This document shows, piece after piece, positions 1 through 6,151 of a stretch of 9,625 nucleotides of DNA. A program made the translations under genes and the position numbers. Origin of the DNA: Chloroflexota bacterium (GTDB lineage Bacteria; Chloroflexota; Anaerolineae; UBA4142); assembly GCA_023380675.1 (NCBI GenBank), contig JAMCRS010000296.1:1465-11089 (forward strand), written 5' to 3'. The notes under the pieces were generated by a model. That model saw only the letters and a program-made list of their open reading frames with translations, did no database searches and had not been told where the DNA came from. Position 1 is the stretch's first letter, and each line of letters opens with the position of its first letter.

Positions 1-192
1 TTGATCCGCACCAAGATCAACTTGCTTCCGCCGGATATCCAGCAGGTGCGCGTCGTCGAGATCGTCGGTCTCGACCTGCAGGCTGACGGCGGCACACACG
101 TCGCGAATACCCGTGAAGTGGGACGCATCAAGGTCGTGGGCCACGAGAGCAAGGGCAAGATCAACAAGAGGCTCAGAATTGCGGTGGAATAG
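1..192 (+). CDS. alaX: Alanyl-tRNA editing protein AlaX, C-terminal part (5' end outside window)
   Basis: This is the last 63 codons of a gene that begins before the window. AlaX proteins are free-standing relatives of the AlaRS editing domain; they hydrolyse Ser or Gly wrongly attached to tRNA-Ala. The visible part has the family's second metal-site motif, ADGGTHVANT (residues 28-37 counted from base 1), followed by EVGRIKVV and a basic tail with ESKGKINKRLRI, as in the AlaX/AlaRS editing fold. The His of GGTH (codon at 97-99) is kept, but the position that is usually Cys in CGGTH is Asp (codon at 85-87). The first HxxxH half of the metal site must lie upstream. The TTG at base 1 is in frame, but the protein lacks most of the domain, so I treat it as the window edge cutting the gene. 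ileS begins 8 bases after the stop, so the two are probably co-transcribed. The family call is firm; the exact subclass is not. Confidence 0.88.
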   Translation: MIRTKINLLPPDIQQVRVVEIVGLDLQADGGTHVANTREVGRIKVVGHESKGKINKRLRIAVE

Positions 193-195
193 GAG
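191..195 (+). promoter_or_regulatory. Ribosome binding site of ileS
   Basis: AGGAG lies 5 bases before the ATG at 201 and overlaps the alaX stop codon (TAG, 190-192). It supports ATG 201 as the ileS start over the in-frame GTG at 195, which would overlap this site. The overlap suggests translational coupling with alaX. Confidence 0.75.
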
Positions 196-200
196 TGGTC

Positions 201-3200
201 ATGTTTAGATCCATTTCAAGCCGGACGAACTTTTCCGAGCTCGAGCGGAACATACTGAAATGGTGGAAAGAGGCCGGCGCGTTCGCCAAGCTGCGCGCCT
301 TGCGCGCCGGCGCGCCGACCTGGTCGTTCGTCGACGGCCCCATCACCGCGAACAACCCGATGGGCGTTCATCACGCCTGGGGCCGGACCTACAAGGACCT
401 GTTCCAACGCTACCATGCGATGCAGGGATGCGACGAGCGCTGGCAGAACGGTTTTGACTGCCAGGGCTTGTGGGTCGAGGTCGAAGTCGAAAAGGAGCAG
501 AAGTTCAAGAGCAAACGGGACATCGAAGATTTCGGATTGGCCAAGTTCGTCGTCCTGTGCAAGCAGCGCGTGCTGAATTACGCTGCTGTCCAATCCGAGC
601 AGTCGATCCGGCTGGGAATGTGGATGGACTGGAACGATCCGGATACTCTCCGGCTCCTGCGCGACCGACTGGGGCAGGACCCGAGTCAACAGCTCACACT
701 CGACGGCCCCCGCGGCAAAGTGAGCGGCACGGTGGAACAGTTGGTCGGCCGGCTGGGACTCCCCGAGCTGGGCGGCTCGTATTTTACCTTTAGCGACGAG
801 AACAACTATCAGATCTGGGGCTTACTCAAGCGGTGCGCCGAGCGAGGCTGGATCTACAAAGGGACGGACGTCATGCCGTGGTGCGCGCGCTGCGGCACCG
901 GCGTCAGCGAGCACGAGATTAGCACGGAGGATTACCCCGACCTCACGCATCCTAGCCTGACCGTTCGTCTGCCGCTGCGGGGGCGCCAGGGCGAATACCT
1001 GCTGGTCTGGACGACGACGCCCTGGACCCTCACGTCGAACGTGGCCGTAGCCGCCGGTCCAGACCTCAACTACGTCAAAGTCAAGCAGGGAGACGCCGTC
1101 TACTATCTTTCTGAGCACACGACGCACGCGCTCAAGGGCGCGTTTCAGGTATTGGAGACACTCAAGGGCAGCGCGATGGATGGATGGACTTATGACGGCC
1201 CGTTCGACGAGCTCGTCGCCCAACGCCAAAAGGGCGGCTACGTCCCCCTCGAGCTCAAGAATCACGTCACGCGTCCAGCGTCGAGCGCAGCGCAGGCACA
1301 CCGTGTCGTGATGTGGAAGGACGTAGGCGAGGCGGAGGGAACGGGTCTCGTTCACATCGCGCCCGGCTGTGGCGCCGAAGACTTTGCCCTCGGCAAGGAA
1401 TATGGCCTCCCCATCGTCGCTCCGCTCGACGAAAACGGGGTCTTCATCGATGGCTTTGGGGAATTCAGCGGCATGAGCGTCTTTCAAGTCGCGCCCCGCG
1501 TCGCGGACGGATTGAATCGCAACGGAATGTTCTATCGGCAGGACGACTATACTCACCACTACCCCACGTGCTGGCGCTGCAAGACTCAATTGGTCTTTCG
1601 TCTCGTCGACGAGTGGTTGATCAGCATGGGCAAAGTGTACGACAAGCCGCGCGAGGAGCTCACGGCCGAGGAGAAAACACACAGCCTGCGCTATCAGATC
1701 ATGGATGTCGTCGACCAGATCCGTTGGATTCCGGGGTTCGGCTACGATCGTGAAATGGACTGGCTCAAGAACATGCACGACTGGATGATCAGCAAAAAGC
1801 GCTATTGGGGTCTGGCGCTGCCGATCTGGGAGTGCACGAGCTGCGGACACTTTGACGTGATCGGCAGCGAGGACGAGCTGCGTGCTCGCTCCGTCGAAGG
1901 CTGGGCTGAGTTCGCCGGGCACTCCCCCCACCGGCCGTACATTGACCAAGTCAAGATCAAATGCTCCAACTGCGGCGCCGTGACTCAACGCGTAAAGGAC
2001 GTCGGCAACCCGTGGCTGGACGCCGGCATCGTGTCGCTCTCGACCATGGGCTATCGCAGCGACCACGCTTTCTGGACCAAATGGTTCCCGGCCGACTTTA
2101 TCACAGAGTCCTTTCCAGGCCAGTTCCGCAACTGGTTCTATTCGCTGCTCGCGATGGCGACCGTGATGGAGAACCGCCCTCCGTTCAAGACCATCCTCGG
2201 ATTTGGTACGCTGTTTGCCGAGGATGGGCGACCGATGCACAAGTCCGCCGGCAACATGATCGAATTCAACGAAGCGGCGGAAACGGTCGGCGTCGACGTC
2301 ATGCGCTGGATGTACTCGCGACAGCGTTACGAGTCCAACATGCTGTTCGGCTTCCACGGAGCGGACGAGACCCGCAGGACCTTCCTGCTTCCATTGTGGA
2401 ACGTCTATTCGTTCTTTGTAACCTACACCAACCTGGACAAGTGGACTCCCAGCACCGCCGATGCCGCGGTCGAAAGACCGCTGCTCGACCGGTGGATATT
2501 GTCGCGTCTGCAAGAGGTCGTAACCGAGGTAACCGCGGCGCTGGACGATTTTGACGTGCCCCGTGCGACGCGATCGGTCGAACCGTTTGTCGACGATCTG
2601 AGCAATTGGTACCTGCGGCGCTCGCGACGCCGTTTCTGGAAATCCGAAGACGACGCGGATAAGCAAGCCGCATATGCGACACTGTACGAGGTGCTGGTCA
2701 CTCTCGCCAAGCTCCTCGCGCCGTTCATGCCGTTCGTGACCGAGTCGATATATCAGAACTTGGTGCGCTCGGTCGACCCGAACGCGCCGGAAAGCGTCCA
2801 CCACTGTCTGTTCCCGCGGCCGGACGCGGCTCATGCCAATCCGAAGCTCCTCGTCGACATGGCGACGGCGCGGCAGGTCGTTACGCTCGGGCACTCGACC
2901 CGCTCGTCCAAGAACATCAAGATCAGACAGCCGCTCGCCCGGGCGATTGTCGTGGCCGACGCTGCCCAGCGGGAGGCACTTACTCACCTGCTCGACCTCG
3001 TCGCCGACGAGCTGAATGTCAAGAGACTCGAGTTCGCAGAACGCGAACAGGATTTGGTGACGTATCAACTGCGGCCGAATCTGCAGACGCTCTCGGAAAA
3101 GATAAAGCAGATGGTGCCCGAGCCGCCGGACCTCGCGGAAGACGACAAGGTAAGGCGCAAAGAGCTGCGTGACAAGCGCAAAGCGCTGACCACCGCAGTA

Positions 3201-3665
3201 CAAGGAGCGCTCGTCGGGCTCGATGCGAGCTCGGTCGCGGTGCAGACGCATGCCGGCGAGCCGGTGACCATCACCGTAAGCGGTCAAACGGTCGAGCTGA
3301 CGGCTGGCGACGTACTCGTCACGCCCCAGCCCAAGCCGGGATTGGCCGTCATGTCCGAAGGGACTCTCGTGGTCGCTCTCGATACCGTGCTGACCCCCGA
3401 CCTCGTCGCAGAAGGACTCGCGCGAGAGTTCGTCCGCCGCGTGCAGGACCTCCGCAAAAGCGCCGGACTGGACGTGTCAGACCATATCCGGGTGCACTAT
3501 ACGGCGGCCCCCAAGCTCGCGAGAGCGGTCGAGTCCTTCCGTGACTATATCGCCGGCGAGACGCTGTGCGACGCGCTAGCGCCAGGCGCTGCTCCGGCGG
3601 GCGCCACCGTGGTGGACGATACCGTCGACGGGGAAAAGGCGACGATCGGCATACTCAAGGTTTGA
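201..3665 (+). CDS. ileS: Isoleucyl-tRNA synthetase, type 2-like, with GxHH signature
   Basis: This 1154-residue cytoplasmic enzyme charges tRNA-Ile with isoleucine. Seen in order: a class I catalytic start with PMGVHHAWGR (residues 53-62); WMDW (141-144) followed by an insert at about 149-191 before SYFTFSDENNY; a CxxC pair at C228/C231; the editing (CP1) domain with TTTPWTLTSN (271-280) and GTGLVHIAPGCGAEDF (380-395); further CxxC pairs at C457/C460, C545/C548 and C588/C591; NPWLDAGIV (603-611); the KMSKS loop as PMHKSAGN (678-685); and an anticodon-binding domain from about 760. The tail contains DELNVKRLEF (936-945), typical of the C-terminal domain of eukaryote-like (type 2) enzymes, and lacks the C-terminal zinc finger of type 1 enzymes. 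HxGH is changed to GVHH, and the first Lys of KMSKS is replaced by Pro. The gene lies 8 bases after alaX. No T-box leader is visible in the gap. The family is certain; the type 2 assignment is inferred from the tail and length. Confidence 0.97.
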   Translation: MFRSISSRTNFSELERNILKWWKEAGAFAKLRALRAGAPTWSFVDGPITANNPMGVHHAWGRTYKDLFQRYHAMQGCDERWQNGFDCQGLWVEVEVEKEQKFKSKRDIEDFGLAKFVVLCKQRVLNYAAVQSEQSIRLGMWMDWNDPDTLRLLRDRLGQDPSQQLTLDGPRGKVSGTVEQLVGRLGLPELGGSYFTFSDENNYQIWGLLKRCAERGWIYKGTDVMPWCARCGTGVSEHEISTEDYPDLTHPSLTVRLPLRGRQGEYLLVWTTTPWTLTSNVAVAAGPDLNYVKVKQGDAVYYLSEHTTHALKGAFQVLETLKGSAMDGWTYDGPFDELVAQRQKGGYVPLELKNHVTRPASSAAQAHRVVMWKDVGEAEGTGLVHIAPGCGAEDFALGKEYGLPIVAPLDENGVFIDGFGEFSGMSVFQVAPRVADGLNRNGMFYRQDDYTHHYPTCWRCKTQLVFRLVDEWLISMGKVYDKPREELTAEEKTHSLRYQIMDVVDQIRWIPGFGYDREMDWLKNMHDWMISKKRYWGLALPIWECTSCGHFDVIGSEDELRARSVEGWAEFAGHSPHRPYIDQVKIKCSNCGAVTQRVKDVGNPWLDAGIVSLSTMGYRSDHAFWTKWFPADFITESFPGQFRNWFYSLLAMATVMENRPPFKTILGFGTLFAEDGRPMHKSAGNMIEFNEAAETVGVDVMRWMYSRQRYESNMLFGFHGADETRRTFLLPLWNVYSFFVTYTNLDKWTPSTADAAVERPLLDRWILSRLQEVVTEVTAALDDFDVPRATRSVEPFVDDLSNWYLRRSRRRFWKSEDDADKQAAYATLYEVLVTLAKLLAPFMPFVTESIYQNLVRSVDPNAPESVHHCLFPRPDAAHANPKLLVDMATARQVVTLGHSTRSSKNIKIRQPLARAIVVADAAQREALTHLLDLVADELNVKRLEFAEREQDLVTYQLRPNLQTLSEKIKQMVPEPPDLAEDDKVRRKELRDKRKALTTAVQGALVGLDASSVAVQTHAGEPVTITVSGQTVELTAGDVLVTPQPKPGLAVMSEGTLVVALDTVLTPDLVAEGLAREFVRRVQDLRKSAGLDVSDHIRVHYTAAPKLARAVESFRDYIAGETLCDALAPGAAPAGATVVDDTVDGEKATIGILKV

Positions 3666-3713
3666 GCGCCTGGCAGCGGATGTGGGCAGCCTCTCCTCGC
3701 CTGACCTGCCGAC

Positions 3714-3742
3714 TTGCACGCAAAGGCGATTGCGCTTACAAT
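3714..3742 (+). promoter_or_regulatory. Candidate promoter for the DksA-like gene and lspA
   Basis: A -10 box TACAAT (3737-3742, 5 of 6 consensus bases) lies 17 bases after a weak -35 TTGCAC (3714-3719, 3 of 6). It sits in the 137-base gap after ileS and would start transcription near 3750, leaving a leader of about 50 bases before the ATG at 3803. No terminator is visible after ileS, so this would be an internal promoter adding to read-through. The call rests on motif match alone. Confidence 0.5.
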
Positions 3743-3744
3743 TG

Positions 3745-3754
3745 CGTTCGAACG
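3745..3754. repeat. Perfect 10-base palindrome at the predicted transcription start
   Basis: CGTTCGAACG reads the same on both strands and begins 2 bases after the candidate -10 box. A site here could be an operator. ATTGCG also occurs twice nearby (3729-3734 and 3741-3746). No regulator is known from the sequence. It is not the GAAC-N4-GTTC arrangement of a LexA box, because the half-sites are inverted and abutting. Confidence 0.4.
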
Positions 3755-3791
3755 GTGTTGCCAACAATGTCGTTGCTCCGTTCGTGCCAGT

Positions 3792-3796
3792 GGAGG
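3792..3796 (+). promoter_or_regulatory. Ribosome binding site of the DksA-like gene
   Basis: GGAGG lies 6 bases before the ATG at 3803. The reading frame is open upstream to 3566, overlapping the end of ileS, but that extension has no recognisable domain. This site therefore fixes the start at 3803. Confidence 0.8.
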
Positions 3797-3802
3797 CGCA
3801 CC

Positions 3803-4294
3803 ATGCCCAAAAAGACGAATCCGCAGAGGAAAACGGAACGCGGAGGGCTCGTCCAACGGGTTGTTACCAAAGCGAGCAAATCCGCCAAATCGGCGCTGCA
3901 GGTGCACCGGACGCTGCCTGCCCCGATCGAGATCGAGCCGCGCCCGCTCGACTCCCCGGTCTTGCGCGCGCTGCGCAAAGAACGCAGCCGCTTGCTCGCC
4001 GAGCTGAGACACCAGGAGGTCGTGGAACAGGACCACCCGACCACCGGGAATCACATGGCCGACGATGCGACAGAGGTCTCGGAACAGGCCAAAACGCTCG
4101 CGTTGCACCGACACCTGGAAGGCATGCTGACGGAGATCGAGCGCGCGATCGTGCGCGCGGAAAAGGGTACGTACGGCGTGTGTGAACGATGCAAGGGTCC
4201 CATTTCAGAGGAGCGCTTGAAGGTAATGCCTTCCGCCACCCTCTGTATCGCGTGCGCGAAATTGCAGACGCGGACCGCTAGGGCGGCCGCATAA
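3803..4294 (+). CDS. DksA/TraR-family C4 zinc-finger protein
   Basis: This 163-residue protein has a C4 zinc finger, CERCKG (127-132) and CIACAK (148-153), giving Cys at 127, 130, 148 and 151 with the spacing typical of the DksA/TraR/YteA family. Charged helical stretches at about 52-75 and 88-121 could form the two-helix coiled coil; the connecting turn carries acidic residues (MADDATEVSEQ, 85-95) where DksA has its acidic tip. DksA-like proteins enter the RNA polymerase secondary channel and tune promoter output with ppGpp; that role is inferred here from family. The first 45 or so residues are strongly basic (many Lys and Arg) and have no counterpart in E. coli DksA. The start is supported by GGAGG 6 bases upstream. 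lspA follows after 13 bases, so the two are probably one operon. The family is firm; true DksA function is unproven. Confidence 0.9.
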   Translation: MPKKTNPQRKTERGGLVQRVVTKASKSAKSALQVHRTLPAPIEIEPRPLDSPVLRALRKERSRLLAELRHQEVVEQDHPTTGNHMADDATEVSEQAKTLALHRHLEGMLTEIERAIVRAEKGTYGVCERCKGPISEERLKVMPSATLCIACAKLQTRTARAAA

Positions 4295-4307
4295 TAGAGG
4301 TTTGTTG

Positions 4308-4844
4308 ATGAAGTTTCGCGATTTGGTACTGCCCGTCGTGGCGGTGGTCGTTTTGCTGGCAGACCAATTCAGCAAGGCGTGGGTCATCCAGAATATTCCA
4401 ATCAATACGACGCTCGACGTGCTCCCTCCGCTCCGGCAGATCTTCGTCCTTACCCACATCACCAATTCCGGCGCGGCGTTTGGCTTGTTTCCGCAGCTCT
4501 CGCTCGTGTTTACGTTCGTTGCGCTCGCCGTGTCCGTCGTCATCGTCCTCTACTATCGGTCGATTCCGGCGGGGCAATGGCTCGTGCGCCTGAGCCTCGG
4601 CCTTCAGTTGGGCGGCGCAATCGGCAACTTGGCCGATCGGCTGCGCTATGGATCGGTCGTCGACCTTTTCTACGTGCGCTACACGCCGGTGTTCAACGTC
4701 GCAGACCTTGCGATCGTTTCGGGAGTCGGGCTACTGATGTTCCACCTGATGCGGACTCCGCCGAAGGAGTCTGCGGCGCAGACGGCAATGGCGTCGTCGG
4801 ATAGCCCTGAGAATAGGGAATCTTCCGGCAACGGTCTAGGATAG
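4308..4844 (+). CDS. lspA: Lipoprotein signal peptidase (signal peptidase II)
   Basis: This 178-residue membrane aspartyl protease cleaves the signal peptide of prolipoproteins after diacylglyceryl modification of the lipobox Cys. Four hydrophobic segments are visible (about 6-18, 64-83, 92-107, 132-148). Family motifs are all present: ADQFSKAW (18-25), THITNSGAAFGLF (49-61), GGAIGNLADRL (102-112), VVDLFYV (117-123) and FNVADLAIVSG (129-139). The catalytic pair should be D119 (VVD) and D133 (NVAD), by comparison with other LspA proteins. ATG 4308 is chosen because AGAGG (4296-4300) precedes it by 7 bases and the protein then begins directly before the first membrane helix; in-frame TTG codons at 4302 and 4305 sit too close to that site. 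The polar C-terminal tail (about 152-178, Ser/Glu/Asn-rich) is longer than in many homologues. The stop codon abuts a terminator hairpin, so lspA ends its transcription unit. Confidence 0.97.
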   Translation: MKFRDLVLPVVAVVVLLADQFSKAWVIQNIPINTTLDVLPPLRQIFVLTHITNSGAAFGLFPQLSLVFTFVALAVSVVIVLYYRSIPAGQWLVRLSLGLQLGGAIGNLADRLRYGSVVDLFYVRYTPVFNVADLAIVSGVGLLMFHLMRTPPKESAAQTAMASSDSPENRESSGNGLG

Positions 4845-4872
4845 CCCCAGCCGACTCGCTGGGGTTTTTGTT
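4845..4872 (+). terminator. Intrinsic terminator after lspA
   Basis: A perfect 7-base-pair stem, CCCCAGC (4845-4851) with GCTGGGG (4858-4864), encloses a 6-base loop and is followed by TTTTTGTT. It begins on the base after the lspA stop codon and closes the lspA transcription unit. Confidence 0.92.
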
Positions 4873-4903
4873 ATACGCGCCGTACCCGGCGCCCGGTCAG
4901 GAC

Positions 4904-4932
4904 TTGTCGACTCGACGGTCGGAGCTGATAAA
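4904..4932 (+). promoter_or_regulatory. Possible promoter upstream of the pseudouridine synthase gene
   Basis: TTGTCG (4904-4909, 4 of 6 consensus bases) and GATAAA (4927-4932, 4 of 6) are separated by 17 bases. It lies just after the lspA terminator, where a new promoter is expected. It would leave a leader of about 170 bases before ATG 5109. Both boxes are imperfect and the -35 overlaps an 11-base inverted repeat. Confidence 0.3.
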
Positions 4933-5008
4933 CGAGACGGCTCGTCGCTTGCTCTAATTCTGGCGCACGGCTTACTGCCCAAGACATGGCCTCCCTTCAG
5001 GTCGAAAG

Positions 5009-5033
5009 GTCCCCGAAGCGATACGGAGGGGAC
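5009..5033 (+). other. Stem-loop in the pseudouridine synthase leader
   Basis: GTCCCC (5009-5014) pairs perfectly with GGGGAC (5028-5033) around a 13-base loop. It is not followed by a T run, so it is not an intrinsic terminator. It may be part of a structured leader or may be chance in GC-rich DNA. Confidence 0.35.
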
Positions 5034-5076
5034 AACGGGCTGGAGGCTGGGTCGCCTTCTCCTTCGAGTGGCTTTC

Positions 5077-5082
5077 TACAAT
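5077..5082 (+). promoter_or_regulatory. Possible -10 box close to the pseudouridine synthase start
   Basis: TACAAT matches 5 of 6 bases of the -10 consensus, as does the box before the DksA-like gene. No good -35 lies 16-18 bases upstream. If used, transcription would start near 5089 and leave a leader of only about 20 bases, which would fit the missing ribosome binding site. Confidence 0.3.
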
Positions 5083-5108
5083 GCCTGACGTTGCGGCACG
5101 CTCCACCT

Positions 5109-6056
5109 ATGCCTGATCCGGTTACCCTCATCGTCCAAGCCTCCGGCGACCGTGTTGATCGCTATATCAGCGAGCAGATGCCGTCGTTGTCGCGCGCCTC
5201 GGTGCAGCGACTGATCGACGACGGAGACGTCCGCATCGACGGTGTTCTTCGCAAAGCGAGCTACCGGGTACGAACGGGGGAGACCATCGTCGTGCGCGTC
5301 CCTCCGCCAGAGCCTTCCGCCGCGCGGCCTGAGCCGATCCCGCTCGACGTTCTATACGAGGACGACGACGTGCTTGTCGTCAATAAACTGCCCGGCATGG
5401 TCGTTCATCCTGCCGCCGGACATCCATCTGGCACCCTCGTGAACGCTATTCTCGCACACTGCCCCGGCCTGAGCGTAGGCGGTGTGGAACGTCCGGGCAT
5501 CGTTCATCGTCTGGATAGTGAGACGAGCGGAATCATCGTCGCGGCAAAAACGGATGCGGCGATGCGCGAGTTGCAGACGCAGTGGAAATCTCACAGCGTG
5601 CGCAAGACCTACCTCGCGCTCGTCGAGGGCGAGCTCAAGCCACCGCGCGGCAAGATCGACGCGCCAGTGGGCCGCGATCCCAGGCATCGCCAGAAAATGG
5701 CCGTGATCGCGGGACGGGCGGGATCTTCGCACGCGCGCGCGGCAGTCACGACGTACCGGACGCTGGCGCTGTCCGCCCCGACCCGTTTCGGCCGTTATGC
5801 GTTCGTCCAAGTGGAGCCAGAGACCGGTCGGACCCACCAGATTCGCGTTCATTTTGCTTTTCTTGGCTATCCGGTAGTTGCGGATGCAGTTTACGGGAAG
5901 AGACGCAATCCTCTGGGCTTGAACCGGCAGTTCCTTCACGCGTACAAGCTCGGCTTGACGTTGCCCGGCGGCTCGCGCGAGACCCTGTTTACGGCGCCCT
6001 TGCCGGCGGACCTTGACGCAGTCCTGCGATCCCTGTCGATCGCCGTTCCCGCATAG
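5109..6056 (+). CDS. rluD: RluA-family (RluD-like) pseudouridine synthase
   Basis: This 315-residue enzyme converts uridine to pseudouridine in RNA; RluD members act on helix 69 of 23S rRNA, though the target here is inferred. An N-terminal S4 RNA-binding domain (about 12-65) includes DRVDRYI and SLSRASVQRLIDDGDV. The catalytic domain follows: DDDVLVVNKLPGMVVHPAAG (85-104), the signature HRLDSETSG (133-141) with catalytic Asp D136, RKTYLALVEG (165-174), and GRTHQIRVHFAFLGYPVVAD (240-259). The length matches RluD from other bacteria. ATG 5109 is chosen because the protein then begins close to the S4 domain, as in homologues; the frame is open back to an ATG at 4986. No Shine-Dalgarno precedes either ATG, which is unusual in this window. 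The gene follows the lspA terminator, so it is probably transcribed separately. lspA next to rluD is a common pairing in bacteria. The family is certain; the choice of rluD over a sister gene is probable. Confidence 0.93.
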   Translation: MPDPVTLIVQASGDRVDRYISEQMPSLSRASVQRLIDDGDVRIDGVLRKASYRVRTGETIVVRVPPPEPSAARPEPIPLDVLYEDDDVLVVNKLPGMVVHPAAGHPSGTLVNAILAHCPGLSVGGVERPGIVHRLDSETSGIIVAAKTDAAMRELQTQWKSHSVRKTYLALVEGELKPPRGKIDAPVGRDPRHRQKMAVIAGRAGSSHARAAVTTYRTLALSAPTRFGRYAFVQVEPETGRTHQIRVHFAFLGYPVVADAVYGKRRNPLGLNRQFLHAYKLGLTLPGGSRETLFTAPLPADLDAVLRSLSIAVPA

Positions 6057-6072
6057 CAGAACCGAGCCGCAG

Positions 6073-6094
6073 AGCGCACGTCGAAACGAGCGCT
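6073..6094 (+). other. Hairpin in the gap after the pseudouridine synthase gene
   Basis: AGCGC (6073-6077) pairs with GCGCT (6090-6094), and TCG pairs with CGA inside, around an AAA loop, with ACG (6078-6080) bulged out. No T run follows, so it is at best a weak or factor-dependent end for the upstream transcript. GAAAC also occurs three times in this gap (6083, 6102, 6118), twice within CTGAAAC. Confidence 0.3.
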
Positions 6095-6142
6095 TGCCGC
6101 TGAAACACGTTTCCACTGAAACCGGGTTAGAGATTCCGCATT

Positions 6143-6147
6143 GGAGG
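6143..6147 (+). promoter_or_regulatory. Ribosome binding site of the alpha-2-macroglobulin-like gene
   Basis: GGAGG lies 4 bases before the ATG at 6152. The protein starting there begins with a basic stretch and a hydrophobic segment, as expected for an exported protein, so the start is well supported despite the slightly short spacing. Confidence 0.75.
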
Positions 6148-6151
6148 ATTG

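Larger units (their letters stand above)
4873..5108 (+). other. Intergenic stretch before the pseudouridine synthase gene
   Basis: This 236-base stretch has no convincing gene. It holds several short inverted repeats: GTCGA-C-TCGAC (4906-4916), ACGAG-ACGG-CTCGT (4932-4945) and the hairpin at 5009-5033. It also has two weak promoter-like elements (4904-4932 and 5077-5082). The pseudouridine synthase frame is open from an ATG at 4986, but the first 41 codons match nothing I recognise and have no ribosome binding site. I do not recognise a known riboswitch or tRNA. Confidence 0.6.

Noticed and set aside
1..3. TTG at base 1 as a true start codon of a short protein
   Set aside because: The product would be only the last part of an AlaX domain; a gene cut by the window edge is the simpler reading.
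822..3287. An 821-codon open frame on the - strand within ileS
   Set aside because: It lies wholly opposite a certain gene, its protein has no recognisable domain and is rich in Arg, Val and Asp as expected from the complement of GC-rich coding DNA. Long antisense frames are common at this base composition.
3566..3802. A longer N-terminus for the DksA-like protein, starting within ileS
   Set aside because: The extra 79 codons match no domain, overlap ileS in another frame, and a good ribosome binding site fixes the start at 3803.
3666..3802. A terminator directly after ileS
   Set aside because: No stable stem followed by a T run could be found in this gap.
4986..5108. A longer N-terminus for the pseudouridine synthase
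   Set aside because: The 41 extra residues look non-coding, there is no ribosome binding site at 4986, and homologues begin near the S4 domain. It is not fully excluded because ATG 5109 also lacks a ribosome binding site.
6073..6094. The hairpin after the pseudouridine synthase gene as an intrinsic terminator
   Set aside because: The stem has a 3-base bulge and no T run follows.
6057..6151. A promoter for the alpha-2-macroglobulin-like gene
   Set aside because: Candidate boxes such as TTGCCG (6094-6099) have no acceptable -10 partner at a normal distance; only short GAAAC repeats and a hairpin are seen.
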